Shown one piece after another: positions 49,562-58,276 of a DNA stretch of 64,000 nt. Positions within the stretch are counted from its first letter, which is position 1. Each line of letters starts with the position of its first letter. Below the pieces are notes generated by a model, which did not search any database, had not been told where the DNA came from, and saw only the letters and a list, made by a program, of their open reading frames with translations. The translations under genes and the position numbers were made by a program. The DNA comes from Lysobacter sp. BMK333-48F3. GTDB lineage: Bacteria; Pseudomonadota; Gammaproteobacteria; Xanthomonadales; Xanthomonadaceae. The stretch covers positions 3,348,501 to 3,412,500 of the forward strand of contig NZ_JAIHOO010000001.1 of assembly GCF_019733395.1 (NCBI RefSeq), read 5' to 3'.

Positions 49562-50272
49562 ATGAAGCTGCTGATCGTCGAAGACGAGGTCAAGACCGCC
49601 GACTACCTGCGCGACGGCCTGGCCGAGCAGGGCTGGACCGTCGACGTCGCCCGCGACGGCGTGTCCGGCCTGCATCTGGCGCGCGAACTCGACTACGACG
49701 TGATCGTGCTCGACGTGATGCTGCCGGGCATGGACGGTTTCGCCGTGCTGCGCGAGCTGCGCACGCGCAAGCAGACCCCGGTGATCATGCTGACCGCGCG
49801 CGACCGCGTCGACGACCGCGTGCACGGCCTGAGCGCCGGCGCCGACGATTACCTGGTCAAGCCTTTTTCCTTCATCGAACTGCTGGCGCGGCTGCAGGCG
49901 CTGGTCCGGCGCGGCCGCCAGCAGGAGCCGACCGAGCTGGTCGTCGGCGACCTGCAGATCAACCTGATCGCCCGGCGCGCGTTCCGCGACGGCGTGCGCC
50001 TGGACCTGACCGGCAAGGAGTTCGCCCTGCTGGCCCTGCTGGCCCAGCGCCGCAGCCAGATCCTGTCCAAGACGGTGATCGCGGCGCAGGTCTGGGACAT
50101 CAACTTCGACAGCAACACCAACGTGGTCGAGGTCGCGATCAAGCGCCTGCGGACCAAGATCGACGGCCCGTTCCGCAGCAAGCTGCTGCACACCGTGCGC
50201 GGCATGGGCTACGTGCTGGAGGTGCGCGAGGACGAGCGCGAAGGCCTCGCGCCCGGGCGGGTGCCGGCATGA
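49562..50272 (+). CDS. OmpR-family response regulator
   Basis: 236 residues. Receiver domain with acidic pocket ED (8-9), phospho-acceptor Asp51 (VLDVMLPGMDG), TARDR and KPFSF. The C-terminal winged helix (about 135-225) ends KIDGPFRSKLLHTVRGMGYVL. It most resembles CusR/CopR-type regulators associated with metal or RND efflux. A six-codon open frame (49545-49565) with its own GGAG ends across this start (ATGA), which may couple translation to the upstream pump gene. The start overlaps nothing else; the stop overlaps the kinase start. Confidence 0.94.
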   Translation: MKLLIVEDEVKTADYLRDGLAEQGWTVDVARDGVSGLHLARELDYDVIVLDVMLPGMDGFAVLRELRTRKQTPVIMLTARDRVDDRVHGLSAGADDYLVKPFSFIELLARLQALVRRGRQQEPTELVVGDLQINLIARRAFRDGVRLDLTGKEFALLALLAQRRSQILSKTVIAAQVWDINFDSNTNVVEVAIKRLRTKIDGPFRSKLLHTVRGMGYVLEVREDEREGLAPGRVPA

Positions 50273-51663
50273 GCCGCCTGTCGATCGCCCAGCGCCTGGC
50301 GGCGATGTTCGCCCTGGCCGCCTTGCTGGTGTTCGCCCTGGTCGGGGTGGTGCTGCACCAGGTGCTGCGCGACCAGATCGTGCGCTACCAGCACGCCGAA
50401 CTCAGCACCAAGCTGCGCTCGGTCGCGCACAGCGTGGCGCTGTGCGACTCGCCGGAGCGCTGGCGCAAGGTCCAGGACAAGGTCGAGAACCTGACCACCA
50501 GCGAGCGCAATACGCGCTTCTGGGCCTGGAGCGACAGCGCGAATTTCCGCATCGGCGCCGACCACGTGCTGCCGGTGCGCGCCGCCGCGGCCCGCGATTT
50601 CGGCATGGGCACGCTCGAACAGCCCGGCATGAGCTCGCCCTACCGGACCCTGGAGCAGGTCGTGCCGGCCTACGGCCAGCGGCCGGCGGTGCGGTTGTGG
50701 ATCGGCATCGATTCGCAGCCCTACGTGGCCGCGCTGCGCTCGTTCGCGCTGGCCTTCGTCGCCCTCGCCCTGGTCGGCACCGCCCTGGTGGCCTTGCTCG
50801 GCCACTGGATCGCCCGGGTCGGCCTGCGGCCGCTGCAGCGGCTGTCGAGCCAGGCGCGGACGCTGAGCCCGAGCAATCTGTCGCAGCGCCTGCGCATCGA
50901 ACAGTTGCCGCCCGAGCTCGGCCACCTCAGCGGCGCCTTCAACGGCGCCCTGGACCGGCTGGAGGCGGCCTATACCCGGCTCGACGCCTTCAACGCCGAC
51001 GTCGCCCACGAATTGCGCACGCCGCTGGCCAACCTGATGGGCCAGACCCAGGTCGCGCTGTCGCGGCCGCGCGAGGCGGCGCAACTGGAAGAGGTGCTGC
51101 AGTCGAACCTGGAAGAACTCGAGCGCATGCGCGGCATCGTCAACGACATGCTGTTCCTATCGCGCGCCGACCAGGGCGACATCGCCCTGGACCGCGCCTG
51201 CGTGCCGCTGGCCGCGGAGGTGGCCAAGACCGGCGAGTTCCTCGAGTACCTGCTGGAAGAGGCCGGCATGCGCCTGCGCATCGACGGCGCGGTCGACGCC
51301 TGGATCGACTCGGCGCTGTTCCGCCGCGCCATGACCAATCTGCTGCACAACGCGGTCCAGCACGGCGCGCCGGGTTCGGAGATCGTGGTCGAGCTCGGCC
51401 CCGGCATCGTCGCCGGCGGCGCCCGGGTGGCGGTGCGCAACCGCGGCCAGACCGTGGCCGCGGAGCATCTGGGGCGGATGTTCGATCGCTTCTACCGCGC
51501 CGACGCGGCGCGCGAGCACCGCGGCGAGCGCCACCACGGGCTCGGCCTGTCGATCGTCAAGGCGATCGCCGTGCTGCACGGCGGAGCGGTGTTCGCCGAC
51601 AGCGGCGACGGCGTCACCACGGTCGGCTTCAGCCTGGCCGAACCGGCCGCGTTGCGCGCCTGA
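50269..51663 (+). CDS. Heavy-metal-type sensor histidine kinase
   Basis: 464 residues. Two membrane segments (about 10-33 and 157-180) flank a periplasmic sensor of about 120 residues. A HAMP domain (about 180-235), a dimerisation helix with phospho-acceptor His247 (FNADVAHELRTPL) and an HATPase domain (NLLHNAVQH, DRFYRAD, GLGLSIVKAIA) follow. CusS-like layout. The sensor loop shows no obvious His/Met metal cluster, so the signal may not be a metal. Confidence 0.93.
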   Translation: MSRLSIAQRLAAMFALAALLVFALVGVVLHQVLRDQIVRYQHAELSTKLRSVAHSVALCDSPERWRKVQDKVENLTTSERNTRFWAWSDSANFRIGADHVLPVRAAAARDFGMGTLEQPGMSSPYRTLEQVVPAYGQRPAVRLWIGIDSQPYVAALRSFALAFVALALVGTALVALLGHWIARVGLRPLQRLSSQARTLSPSNLSQRLRIEQLPPELGHLSGAFNGALDRLEAAYTRLDAFNADVAHELRTPLANLMGQTQVALSRPREAAQLEEVLQSNLEELERMRGIVNDMLFLSRADQGDIALDRACVPLAAEVAKTGEFLEYLLEEAGMRLRIDGAVDAWIDSALFRRAMTNLLHNAVQHGAPGSEIVVELGPGIVAGGARVAVRNRGQTVAAEHLGRMFDRFYRADAAREHRGERHHGLGLSIVKAIAVLHGGAVFADSGDGVTTVGFSLAEPAALRA

Positions 51664-51679
51664 GGCGCGGGCGCCGCGC

Positions 51680-52114
51680 TCAGCGGTGCAGGTCGCCGGC
51701 GGCCTCGGGCTGATAGCGCAGGCCGAGCACGCGCAGCTGCGCGCTGCGTCCGCCCGGCAGCGGCCAGGCGATGCGCGCGCCGACCCGCAGGCCGAGCAGG
51801 GCGCTGCCGACCGGGGCCAGGATCGAGATCCGTTCGGCACGGCCGTCGGCGTCGCGCGGATAGACCAGGGCGGCCTCGCGTTCCTCGCCGGTGGCCTCGT
51901 CGACGAAGCGGATGATCGAATTCATGGTGATCACGTCGGCCGGCACCTGGGCCGGTTCGACCACCTCGGCGCGATCGAGCTCGCGGCGCAGGCCGCCCAG
52001 GTCCAGGCCGGGCGGGGCCTGGTCGAGCAGGGCTTCCAGCCGGTCGCAGTCCAGCCGCGACAGCAGCAGCGGCGGCGGCAGGCCGGAGGGGTGGGGCAGT
52101 TGTCGTTCGTTCAT
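51680..52114 (-). CDS. rnk: Nucleoside diphosphate kinase regulator (GreA/GreB-fold)
   Basis: 144 residues after GGAG. A short N-terminal helical hairpin (LSRLDCDRLEALL) is followed by a GreA/GreB-type C-terminal FKBP-like domain (VITMNSIIRFVDEATGEER, ISILAPVGSALLGLRVGARIAW). Rnk-type proteins bind RNA polymerase near the secondary channel but lack the long Gre coiled coil, which is also short here. Convergent with the kinase gene, 16 bp apart. Confidence 0.85.
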   Translation of the reverse strand: MNERQLPHPSGLPPPLLLSRLDCDRLEALLDQAPPGLDLGGLRRELDRAEVVEPAQVPADVITMNSIIRFVDEATGEEREAALVYPRDADGRAERISILAPVGSALLGLRVGARIAWPLPGGRSAQLRVLGLRYQPEAAGDLHR

Positions 52115-52301
52115 TGCGGGCTCCATAAGCGAGAACGGGCGACGCACTGCGTGCGCCGCCCGCGGTTCAGGGATGTCCGCGGACCTTAGCCCGCGCCCGC
52201 GGGCGCTTCAAGCCGGCCCCGACGCAAGCCGTTCCCAGGCGGAGCGCGCCTGTGCCGGATCGGGCGGCAGGCGGCGGATGAAAAAATTTATGACAAAGTC
52301 G

Positions 52302-52330
52302 TTGACAGCCGGTCCGCTGCAAAGCAACAT
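52302..52330 (+). promoter_or_regulatory. Promoter of tRNA-Leu
   Basis: A perfect TTGACA (52302-52307) and CAACAT (52325-52330) with 17 bases between them lie 35 bp upstream of the mature tRNA end. Confidence 0.6.
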
Positions 52331-52364
52331 ACGCGCCTCGCAACGCTGAACGGCGACGCGAAAG

Positions 52365-52449
<85 letters not shown>

Positions 52450-52497
52450 ACGATAAACGACGACGAAGCTGGTAAATAGATTCGACGTCGAAGACAA

Positions 52498-52545
52498 GGC
52501 GAGCTGAGAAGCTCGCCTTTTTCTTTTTCTTTTTCTTTTTCCGTT
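52498..52545 (+). terminator. Terminator of tRNA-Leu with extended T-rich tract
   Basis: An eight-bp stem (GGCGAGCT and complement) with a GAGA loop is followed by four repeats of TTTTTC. The T-tract is unusually long and looks like an expanded hexamer microsatellite. Confidence 0.9.
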
Positions 52546-53047
52546 TCGTTTCCTTCGCGCCGTCCGCGCATCGTCGCGGCCGATCCGCGCAACGCCCGTC
52601 GGACAGCAACCGCGCTCCGGGCGCCGGCGTCCGTCCATGCGGCATGGCCGCGCCCGGCAAGACGGCACGTTTTCTTCCCCTGTCGGCGGTACCGTCCGCC
52701 CCGTTCGGACGCTGGCCGGGGTCGCAGCCAGGGCGACGGGCGAGGCTTAACCTGTCGGTCCGCTTCGTTGCGGTGGGGGCGGCCAGTGCCGGCCTTCCCT
52801 TTCGTGGAGTGAATGCTCCAGCGCCGGATTCATAAACTTGACCGCGGTCACGGTCGAATTCAGGAAATTGCCTGGTCATAGACCATCGGCTAGGCTTTGC
52901 CGGGCAGCACCGGCCGTACAGGCCGCCGCCGTGGGGAGGCCGGGAGCGATCTCGGGGTCCGGCGGACCGCCTGCGCGGTGGACCCGGGGCGCGCCGTCGC
53001 ATCCGCCGGGCCACGTTAGGAATTTCAGTTCACTAAGGAGAGGTCCC
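52546..53047. other. Intergenic region
   Basis: 502 bp with no convincing gene on either strand. A palindromic stretch TTGACCGCGGTCA (52837-52849) could be an operator for the downstream secreted-protein gene. Just before that gene is AAGGAGAGG. Confidence 0.4.
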
Positions 53048-53581
53048 ATGAAGAAGTTTGGTCTGACGGTCGTGCTGATGCTCGCGACGACGTCCGCCGC
53101 GGCGAATGAATTCATTCCCTACTACGGCAACAACCCGTTCGTGTTCTGCAAGGTCGGCGTGCCGCAGGACTGCTGGGTGCCGAAGAACATCGCCACCGGC
53201 GAGTACCGCGTGCTCAGCCGCAAGTGCTTCAAGCCTTGGTCGGCCAAGCTGTTCTCGCGCGTGTGCAAGCAGGCCTTCCCGAACGGCATGCCGGCCGGCG
53301 GCGACGCCGCCCTCGGCGCAGCGGCGGTCGGCCAGGCGGCGACCACCGGCAACTACGACGACATCAAGGACAAGGCCGACGCTTACAGCAAGGACAATTC
53401 GTCCTACGCCGACGCCTACGAGAAGAAGATGAACTACTCGCAGATCGAGAAGAAGGCGAACGCGAGCGGCCAGAACTTCAACGACATCAAGGCCCGCGCC
53501 GACGAGTACAGCCGCAGCACCGGCTTCGACCCGAACGCCTACGTGTCCGAGCAGCGCGATCCGGCCCGTGTCGATCCCTGA
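53048..53581 (+). CDS. Secreted protein of unknown function
   Basis: 177 residues after AAGGAGAGG. A signal peptide ends near AAA (about 19). The mature N-terminal half (about 20-80) has four cysteines (FCKVG, DCWVP, KCFKP, VCKQAF). After an Ala/Gly-rich linker, the C-terminal half has two or three copies of a motif DDIKxKADAYSxxxxxxxxAY / NDIKARADEYSRSTGFD, with Lys/Asp/Tyr-rich helices. No family was recognised. Its own promoter region and terminator suggest a single-gene transcript. Confidence 0.75.
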   Translation: MKKFGLTVVLMLATTSAAANEFIPYYGNNPFVFCKVGVPQDCWVPKNIATGEYRVLSRKCFKPWSAKLFSRVCKQAFPNGMPAGGDAALGAAAVGQAATTGNYDDIKDKADAYSKDNSSYADAYEKKMNYSQIEKKANASGQNFNDIKARADEYSRSTGFDPNAYVSEQRDPARVDP

Positions 53582-53609
53582 TCGAAGCCGAGTCGGTTGC
53601 GTCCGCGAC

Positions 53610-53629
53610 GGCCCCGAGCGATCGGGGCC
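53610..53629 (+). terminator. Hairpin terminator after the secreted-protein gene
   Basis: A perfect eight-bp stem (GGCCCCGA and complement) with a GCGA loop, followed by GTTGTCGTTTG, starts 28 bp after the stop. Confidence 0.7.
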
Positions 53630-53969
53630 GTTGTCGTTTGCGCCTGCGGACTTGGGTCCGACCGAACGGCCGGGCCTGCGGGCCTCGGCAGTGCGCGCGC
53701 AGGATCGAGCCCGCAGGAGCGGGCGCGCAGGAACGAGCCCGGCGTCGCCCGCTCGCCGGTTCCTCGCTTCGCTGCTCGCCCCGACCCGGCCGCCCGGTCG
53801 CGGCGTAACCTTCGGCTAACGTCCCGGACGAGACGCCCGGCGCACCCGCGCCGAGACGCGCGGCGCGCCGTGGGCAACGCGGCGGCGCGGGCTTGCCCGG
53901 CCGTGACGCCTCGCACGGATGCGCGCGGCAGCGCTGGCATAGTCCTGTCCGGGGAAAGAGGGGCCGACA
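53630..53969. other. Intergenic region before idi
   Basis: 340 bp of GC-rich sequence with short repeated CGCAGGA(A/G)CG elements near 53698-53735. No gene was recognised. It ends with GAGGGG before the idi ATG. Confidence 0.35.
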
Positions 53970-54524
53970 ATGGAAGAACGTCTGATCCTGGTCGACGGCG
54001 ACGATCGCGCCGTGGGCGTCGGAGAGAAAATGCGCGTGCACCGCGACGGGGTGCTGCATCGCGCGTTCTCGATCTTCGTGTTCGACGAAGCCGGGCGGCT
54101 GATGCTGCAGCAGCGCGCCACCGGCAAGTACCACTCCGGCGGACTGTGGAGCAACACCTGTTGCGGCCATCCGCGCGAAGGCGAGGCCACCGAGGCCGCG
54201 GCGCACCGGCGCCTGGGCGAGGAGATGGGCTTCGATTGCGAGCTGCGCGGGGTCGCCCGCATCGTCTACCGGATCGAGGTCTCGCAAGGCCTGATCGAAC
54301 ACGAATACGACCATATCTTCGTCGGCCGCTACGACGGTCGGCCGCGGCCGAACCCGCTGGAAGTGCGCGACTGGGCCTGGCGCAGCGCCGCCGACCTGGA
54401 TGCGGCGCTGCGCGACCGGCCGCAGGACTTCAGCGGCTGGCTGCGCTACATCCTCGAGCGCGGCGGTCCGGAAGAGCTGGAGCGCTGGCGCGAAGCGGCC
54501 GGCGAAGGCCTGGCGTCGCGCTGA
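53970..54524 (+). CDS. idi: Isopentenyl-diphosphate delta-isomerase type I
   Basis: 184 residues. A Nudix-fold isomerase that interconverts IPP and DMAPP. Key parts: HRAFSIFVFD, the catalytic Cys in WSNTCCGHPREGE, AAHRRLGEEMGF (Nudix box), and ALIEHEYDHIF-like IEHEYDHIFVG with metal-binding Glu residues. Metal-binding His residues are at the expected places (HRDGVLHRA). Non-essential in bacteria using IspH but raises isoprenoid flux. Confidence 0.93.
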   Translation: MEERLILVDGDDRAVGVGEKMRVHRDGVLHRAFSIFVFDEAGRLMLQQRATGKYHSGGLWSNTCCGHPREGEATEAAAHRRLGEEMGFDCELRGVARIVYRIEVSQGLIEHEYDHIFVGRYDGRPRPNPLEVRDWAWRSAADLDAALRDRPQDFSGWLRYILERGGPEELERWREAAGEGLASR

Positions 54525-54583
54525 GCGGCGCCAGGGCATGAAGACCGCCTGGGCCGGCGCGGCGAATGCGGCGGCCGAAGCGG

Positions 54584-55051
54584 TTACTGCGCCGCGCGCA
54601 GCGCCAAGGTCATGAACACGCTGTTGGGATCTTCGGCGTAGTCGGCGAACGGCGCGCACTCGACGAAGCCGTGGCGCGCATACAGCGCCCGCGCCGGGGC
54701 GAACCCGGCCATCGAGCCGGTTTCCAGGCTCAGCCGGCGGTAGCCGCGGCGGCCCGCCTCGGCGAGCAGGTGCCGCAGCATGTGCGCGGCCACGCCCTTG
54801 CGCCGATGCGCAGCGGCGGTGCGCATCGACTTGATTTCGCCATGCCCGCGGTCCAGTTCGCGCAGCGCGCCGCAGCCGAGCAGCCGGCCCTGTTCCCACA
54901 CCGTCCAGAAGCTGATCCCGGGCTGGCGCAGGCCGTCCAGGTCGAGGGCGTGGATGCTTTCCGGCGGCGAGAGTTCGGCCATGTTGCGCAGGTGTTCCTG
55001 CAACAGGGCGTGGATCTCGGGGCCGCTCAGGTCGTCGGGTCGGATGTCCAT
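54584..55051 (-). CDS. GNAT-family N-acetyltransferase
   Basis: 155 residues starting MDIRPDDL. The fold is typical: LLGCGALREL, GEIKSMRTAAAHRRKGVAAHML (acetyl-CoA pyrophosphate loop RRKGVA), RLSLETGSM, and ALYARHGFVEC. It is close to PhnO/YafP-like acetyltransferases of unknown substrate. The ribosome binding site is poor. Confidence 0.85.
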   Translation of the reverse strand: MDIRPDDLSGPEIHALLQEHLRNMAELSPPESIHALDLDGLRQPGISFWTVWEQGRLLGCGALRELDRGHGEIKSMRTAAAHRRKGVAAHMLRHLLAEAGRRGYRRLSLETGSMAGFAPARALYARHGFVECAPFADYAEDPNSVFMTLALRAAQ

Positions 55052-55250
55052 CGGCAAGTTCGGGCCAGGGCGGCAGAGTGAGCGGCGGTCGCGGACGGCG
55101 CCGGTGCGCCCGCGTGCCTTAGGGGGCGTGTCGTAGGGCCGCGTGTCGTAGCGCAGGTTAACGCAATGACGGGCCGCGTCGCTCACGTGCGCCGTACGCG
55201 GCGGCGACTACAGTCGGGCCCTCCCGCGCATGCCGGACCGGAGAGCGCCC

Positions 55251-55645
55251 ATGCCGACCCAAGCCCGTCCCTTCCTGATGTTCACCGGCCAGGCCGAGCA
55301 GGCGATGAACCGCTACGTCGCCCTGTTCGCCGACGGCCGCGGCTCGACCTGCGCCGCTACGGCGCCGAAGGGCCGGGGCCGGAAGGCAGCATCCTGGTCG
55401 CGCGCTTCCGCGTCGCCGGGCTCGAAGTCATGTGCAGCGACAGCCACGTCCAGCATGCCTTCGGCTTCACCCCGTCGATCTCGCTGTTCGTCGATTGCGA
55501 CGACGAGGCCCAGCTCGACGCCCTGGCCACCGGCCTGAGCGAGGGCGGCTCGGTGCTGATGCCGCTGGACGATTACGGCTTCAGCCGCCGCTTCGCCTGG
55601 GTCGCCGATCGCTACGGCGTGTCCTGGCAGCTCAATCTGCCCTGA
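55251..55645 (+). pseudogene. VOC-family (PhnB/3-demethylubiquinone methyltransferase-like) gene with frameshift
   Basis: The start MPTQARPFLMFTGQAEQAMN continues to FADGR (about residue 30). The family sequence then resumes in another frame at LDLRRYGAEG (from 55343) and runs to VSWQLNLP at 55645. Joining the two gives a full-length protein of about 131 residues, so one base is missing around 55337-55343 in a GC-rich run. This is either a real loss-of-function mutation or a sequencing error. VOC proteins bind a metal and small ligands; the substrate is unknown. Confidence 0.8.
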
Positions 55646-55737
55646 GCCGGGCGCGCCCGGCCGTCCGACGCGGCCAATAGCGTGACTTGTGCACGTTTTG
55701 CGCGGCGTAATTGGAGCCCGCCAGGCGCGCGGGTAGG

Positions 55738-56049
55738 ATGAAGCCAACGCAGGTCCGGGTTTCGTCCGCGATGGCGAAGGCGGGCGACACCGAGGTGGTC
55801 ATGGTCGAACGCGAACGCCGCAACAGCGACAAGAAGCTCAATGCCGCCGAACTGCGCGCCGGGCTGACGCCGGCGCAACTGGACGCTTTGACCACGCTGG
55901 AATTCTTTCGCTGGGAGCTGCGCTTCGTGCGCCGGCCGCTGTTCCAGGACCCGATCCCGGTGGTGTTCAATCGCGACGGCAGGAAGTACGCCGTGCTCGA
56001 GCCCGACGGCAGCCTCAACGAGAATCCGGGCTTCAAGATCCGCGATTGA
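55738..56049 (+). CDS. Hypothetical small protein
   Basis: 103 residues. The start is uncertain (another ATG follows 11 codons later). No signal peptide. The central part (LTPAQLDALTTLEFFRWELRFVRRPLFQDPIPVVFNRDGRKYAVLEPDG) resembles conserved uncharacterised proteins of xanthomonads. No domain was recognised. Confidence 0.65.
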   Translation: MKPTQVRVSSAMAKAGDTEVVMVERERRNSDKKLNAAELRAGLTPAQLDALTTLEFFRWELRFVRRPLFQDPIPVVFNRDGRKYAVLEPDGSLNENPGFKIRD

Positions 56050-56162
56050 GGCGCTTGCCGGTGGCGGCGGCGCACTGCAAGATCGGAGCGCCGCGCATCG
56101 CGCAAGCGCGCTCGCTTCGCCGCATTGCGGCGGTACTCGTTCCCTATCCCGGATGGAGCCCC

Positions 56163-56546
56163 ATGGACGCCGCCCAGGCCCGCGCCCTGATCGAACGCTA
56201 TATCGCCGCCTACAACGCCTTCGACATCGACGGCATGCTCGCGACCCTGTCGCCGCAGGTGCGGTTCGAGAACTGGAGCGGCGGCCAGCTGACCGCTGAG
56301 GCCGACGGCATCGAAGCGTTTCGTGTCTTGGCCGAACAAGGCGCGCAGTTGTTCGCGCAGCGCGAGCAGCGCGTGCTCGGCCTGCGCCTGGACGGCGCCC
56401 GTGCCGAAGCCGACATCGGCTACCGCGGCCGCCTGGCGCTGGACCTGCCCGGCGGCCCGCCGGCCGGCACCGTGCTGGAACTGCAGGGCGCCAGCGAGTT
56501 CGGCTTCGCCGACGGCTGCATCGTCCGCATCGTCGACCGCAGCTGA
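56163..56546 (+). CDS. SnoaL/NTF2-like protein
   Basis: 127 residues after GGATGGAG. The start AQARALIERYIAAYNAFDIDGMLATLSPQVRFENW is the classic first helix pair and strand of an NTF2-like cone fold. It ends with FGFADGCIVRIVDRS. Such small proteins bind or isomerise hydrophobic ligands; no catalytic residues can be assigned. Confidence 0.78.
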   Translation: MDAAQARALIERYIAAYNAFDIDGMLATLSPQVRFENWSGGQLTAEADGIEAFRVLAEQGAQLFAQREQRVLGLRLDGARAEADIGYRGRLALDLPGGPPAGTVLELQGASEFGFADGCIVRIVDRS

Positions 56547-56641
56547 GACGGGCGGGCGCGGTCCACCGCTGCAGGATGCGCAGCTTCTGCGCCGGGTTTG
56601 CATTGGCTGGATCCAGCTGTCTCGCTGCGACGAGAAGAGGC

Positions 56642-56899
56642 TCAAGCTCGGCCGGACGGCTTGCGGATCCTGAAAGACAGCCAGGAAACGGGCAGGCAGA
56701 GCAAAAAAGCGACGGCCAATGAGGCCGAGCTCGATATCCAGTCGCCTGTATGGTGCAGTTGGTAGTAGCACTTGCCAGTAGGCGGGCAGGGCGCAACCAC
56801 ATAGGCGATGTACAGGAAGAGCACGCAGATGGCGGCAGCATAGGCGCCGAGCAGCGCCAGAAGCAGGAGCAGCGCGCGTTTCAGGATTCTGGGCGGCAT
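56642..56899 (-). CDS. Small membrane protein
   Basis: 85 residues. Two hydrophobic segments (about 8-30 and 58-75) enclose a loop with CPPTGKCYYQLHH. The ATG overlaps the end of the upstream lipoprotein gene by 19 bp. No family was recognised. It is the most downstream gene of a minus-strand run of small exported proteins. Confidence 0.55.
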   Translation of the reverse strand: MPPRILKRALLLLLALLGAYAAAICVLFLYIAYVVAPCPPTGKCYYQLHHTGDWISSSASLAVAFLLCLPVSWLSFRIRKPSGRA

Positions 56900-57408
56900 T
56901 GGTTCTCTGGAGCCCCGTCGGCGGGCGTGGAGGGCGGCGCTGATTGAGACCCACCGAACGCCGCGCAGAAATGGTGTACCTCGCCGCGTCTGTTCGTATA
57001 GGGCGGGTACACCGCCAGGCATTTGTTCAGAGCCGATTCCCGTTGCGATGCGGTCAAGACTTCGGGCGCTTGCTCGACCATGCTGCCCAGCAGGCCGATG
57101 TAGCTCATCGAGACGAATCCTTCGTCCCGTGTTTCGATACGATCGAGCAAGCGAGTAGCCATCGTGGGAGGCCGATCGGTCACATAGCGTTCCGGAAATC
57201 CGATGTTGGGCGGATGCGACGTGCCCATATTGCAGGCCACCAGATCCAGCAGTTCCTCATCGTCCAGTTCGCCCAACCGGGTGGCCAGTTCCTGTTCGCT
57301 CAGCTCCCAGGTATTGGGCAGCCCGTAGCAACTGGGTTCGGCCCAGCGCGGCGGAGCGCAGGCCGCCGCCAGGGCGGTCAGAAGCAGTATCGACAGGAGT
57401 CTGGACAT
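56881..57408 (-). CDS. Hypothetical lipoprotein
   Basis: 175 residues. A lipoprotein signal ends LAAAC (Cys17). The mature part is acidic and contains SYIGLLGSMVEQAPEVLTASQRESALNKCLAVY and several cysteines. The middle segment (LATRLGELDDEELLDLVACN) is helical. No family was recognised. It lies 17 bp after the upstream gene, so probably one operon. Confidence 0.6.
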   Translation of the reverse strand: MSRLLSILLLTALAAACAPPRWAEPSCYGLPNTWELSEQELATRLGELDDEELLDLVACNMGTSHPPNIGFPERYVTDRPPTMATRLLDRIETRDEGFVSMSYIGLLGSMVEQAPEVLTASQRESALNKCLAVYPPYTNRRGEVHHFCAAFGGSQSAPPSTPADGAPENQCRPES

Positions 57409-57425
57409 GCGGCCCAATGTCCGGA

Positions 57426-57830
57426 TCAAGCCGGACCGCGAAGCGGCATCGGCTGGAATGGAGGCCTGGCGTTCGAGTCCCGGGGCCGATGCGGCGCGGC
57501 AACCAAAATCACTACTTCCGCCGAGCGCTCGTACCGTCCCCAGGGCAAGACCAAGTAGCGCTTGATATGCAAGGACCCATGCAGGTTGAACGGCACCATG
57601 TAGTAAGTCTCTACCAGGAACGGGCCTACGACTGTCGCGGACACCGTGTCGCGCGTCATCGCGACGGGGTCGCCGGTCATATCCCTGCCGCGGATGCCTT
57701 TGCGTTGCAGGTCCTGAAACGTGTCGTCGGTGCAGGCGTCCAGGCTTTGCCACGCCGTGAGGTAGCCGGCGCCGAGGACGAGCAGGCAAACCGTCGCCGC
57801 GCCGAGCAGGGTTTTTTTCCAAATGGTCAT
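57426..57830 (-). CDS. Hypothetical exported or membrane-anchored protein
   Basis: 134 residues after GGAG. An N-terminal hydrophobic segment (about 7-25) precedes a beta-rich domain (DTVSATVVGPFLVETYYMVPF, SLHIKRYLVLPWGRYERSAEVVI). The C-terminal tail is Pro/Arg-rich. No family was recognised. Confidence 0.6.
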   Translation of the reverse strand: MTIWKKTLLGAATVCLLVLGAGYLTAWQSLDACTDDTFQDLQRKGIRGRDMTGDPVAMTRDTVSATVVGPFLVETYYMVPFNLHGSLHIKRYLVLPWGRYERSAEVVILVAAPHRPRDSNARPPFQPMPLRGPA

Positions 57831-57895
57831 CCGACCACTCCTTGGGGAGCGGCGGGGACTAAGCCGCGCCGCAAGTAAGTCGCTCGGAAGAATCG

Positions 57896-58108
57896 CTAGA
57901 TATCATCCAATGGGAAGGTCTGCAGGCGTACATCCGACGCTTCGATCAGCCAACGCGCATCCAGGCCGGGCGCCCCGGCCCACTCGAGGTCGTAGGCGGC
58001 CGCAGGAAGATGTGGCCGGATCTGTTCCAGATACTCCTTACAACGCCTAAAAGGCAGTTCCGGATCGTTGCCGTGGTCCAGTTGCTTCGATAGTACGAAC
58101 ATATTCAT
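57896..58108 (-). CDS. Hypothetical short protein, possibly a fragment
   Basis: 70 residues, no signal peptide. LEYLEQIRPHLPAAAYDLEWAG-like helical sequence (here CKEYLEQIRPHLPAAAYDLE) and a Trp/Leu-rich end. It may be a remnant of a longer gene, since 58109-58276 upstream has no continuation. No family was recognised. Confidence 0.4.
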   Translation of the reverse strand: MNMFVLSKQLDHGNDPELPFRRCKEYLEQIRPHLPAAAYDLEWAGAPGLDARWLIEASDVRLQTFPLDDI

Positions 58109-58276
58109 TGCCTACATCGAGTTGCGCCGGACATTGGCCCCGGCTGGGCTCGGATTGTCATGGGGCGTCTGGCCAGGGTCGATTCGCGAAGCGTTCATCG
58201 CCGTCATTGGACGGAAAGGGGCGGTACATGCCGAACGCCATTTGAGCCAAGCGCGCGATGCGGCGTCGGCCGTGTG

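Noticed and set aside
53690..53740. Short CGCAGGA-type repeats before idi
   Set aside because: Only two or three imperfect copies in GC-rich sequence; not distinguishable from chance.
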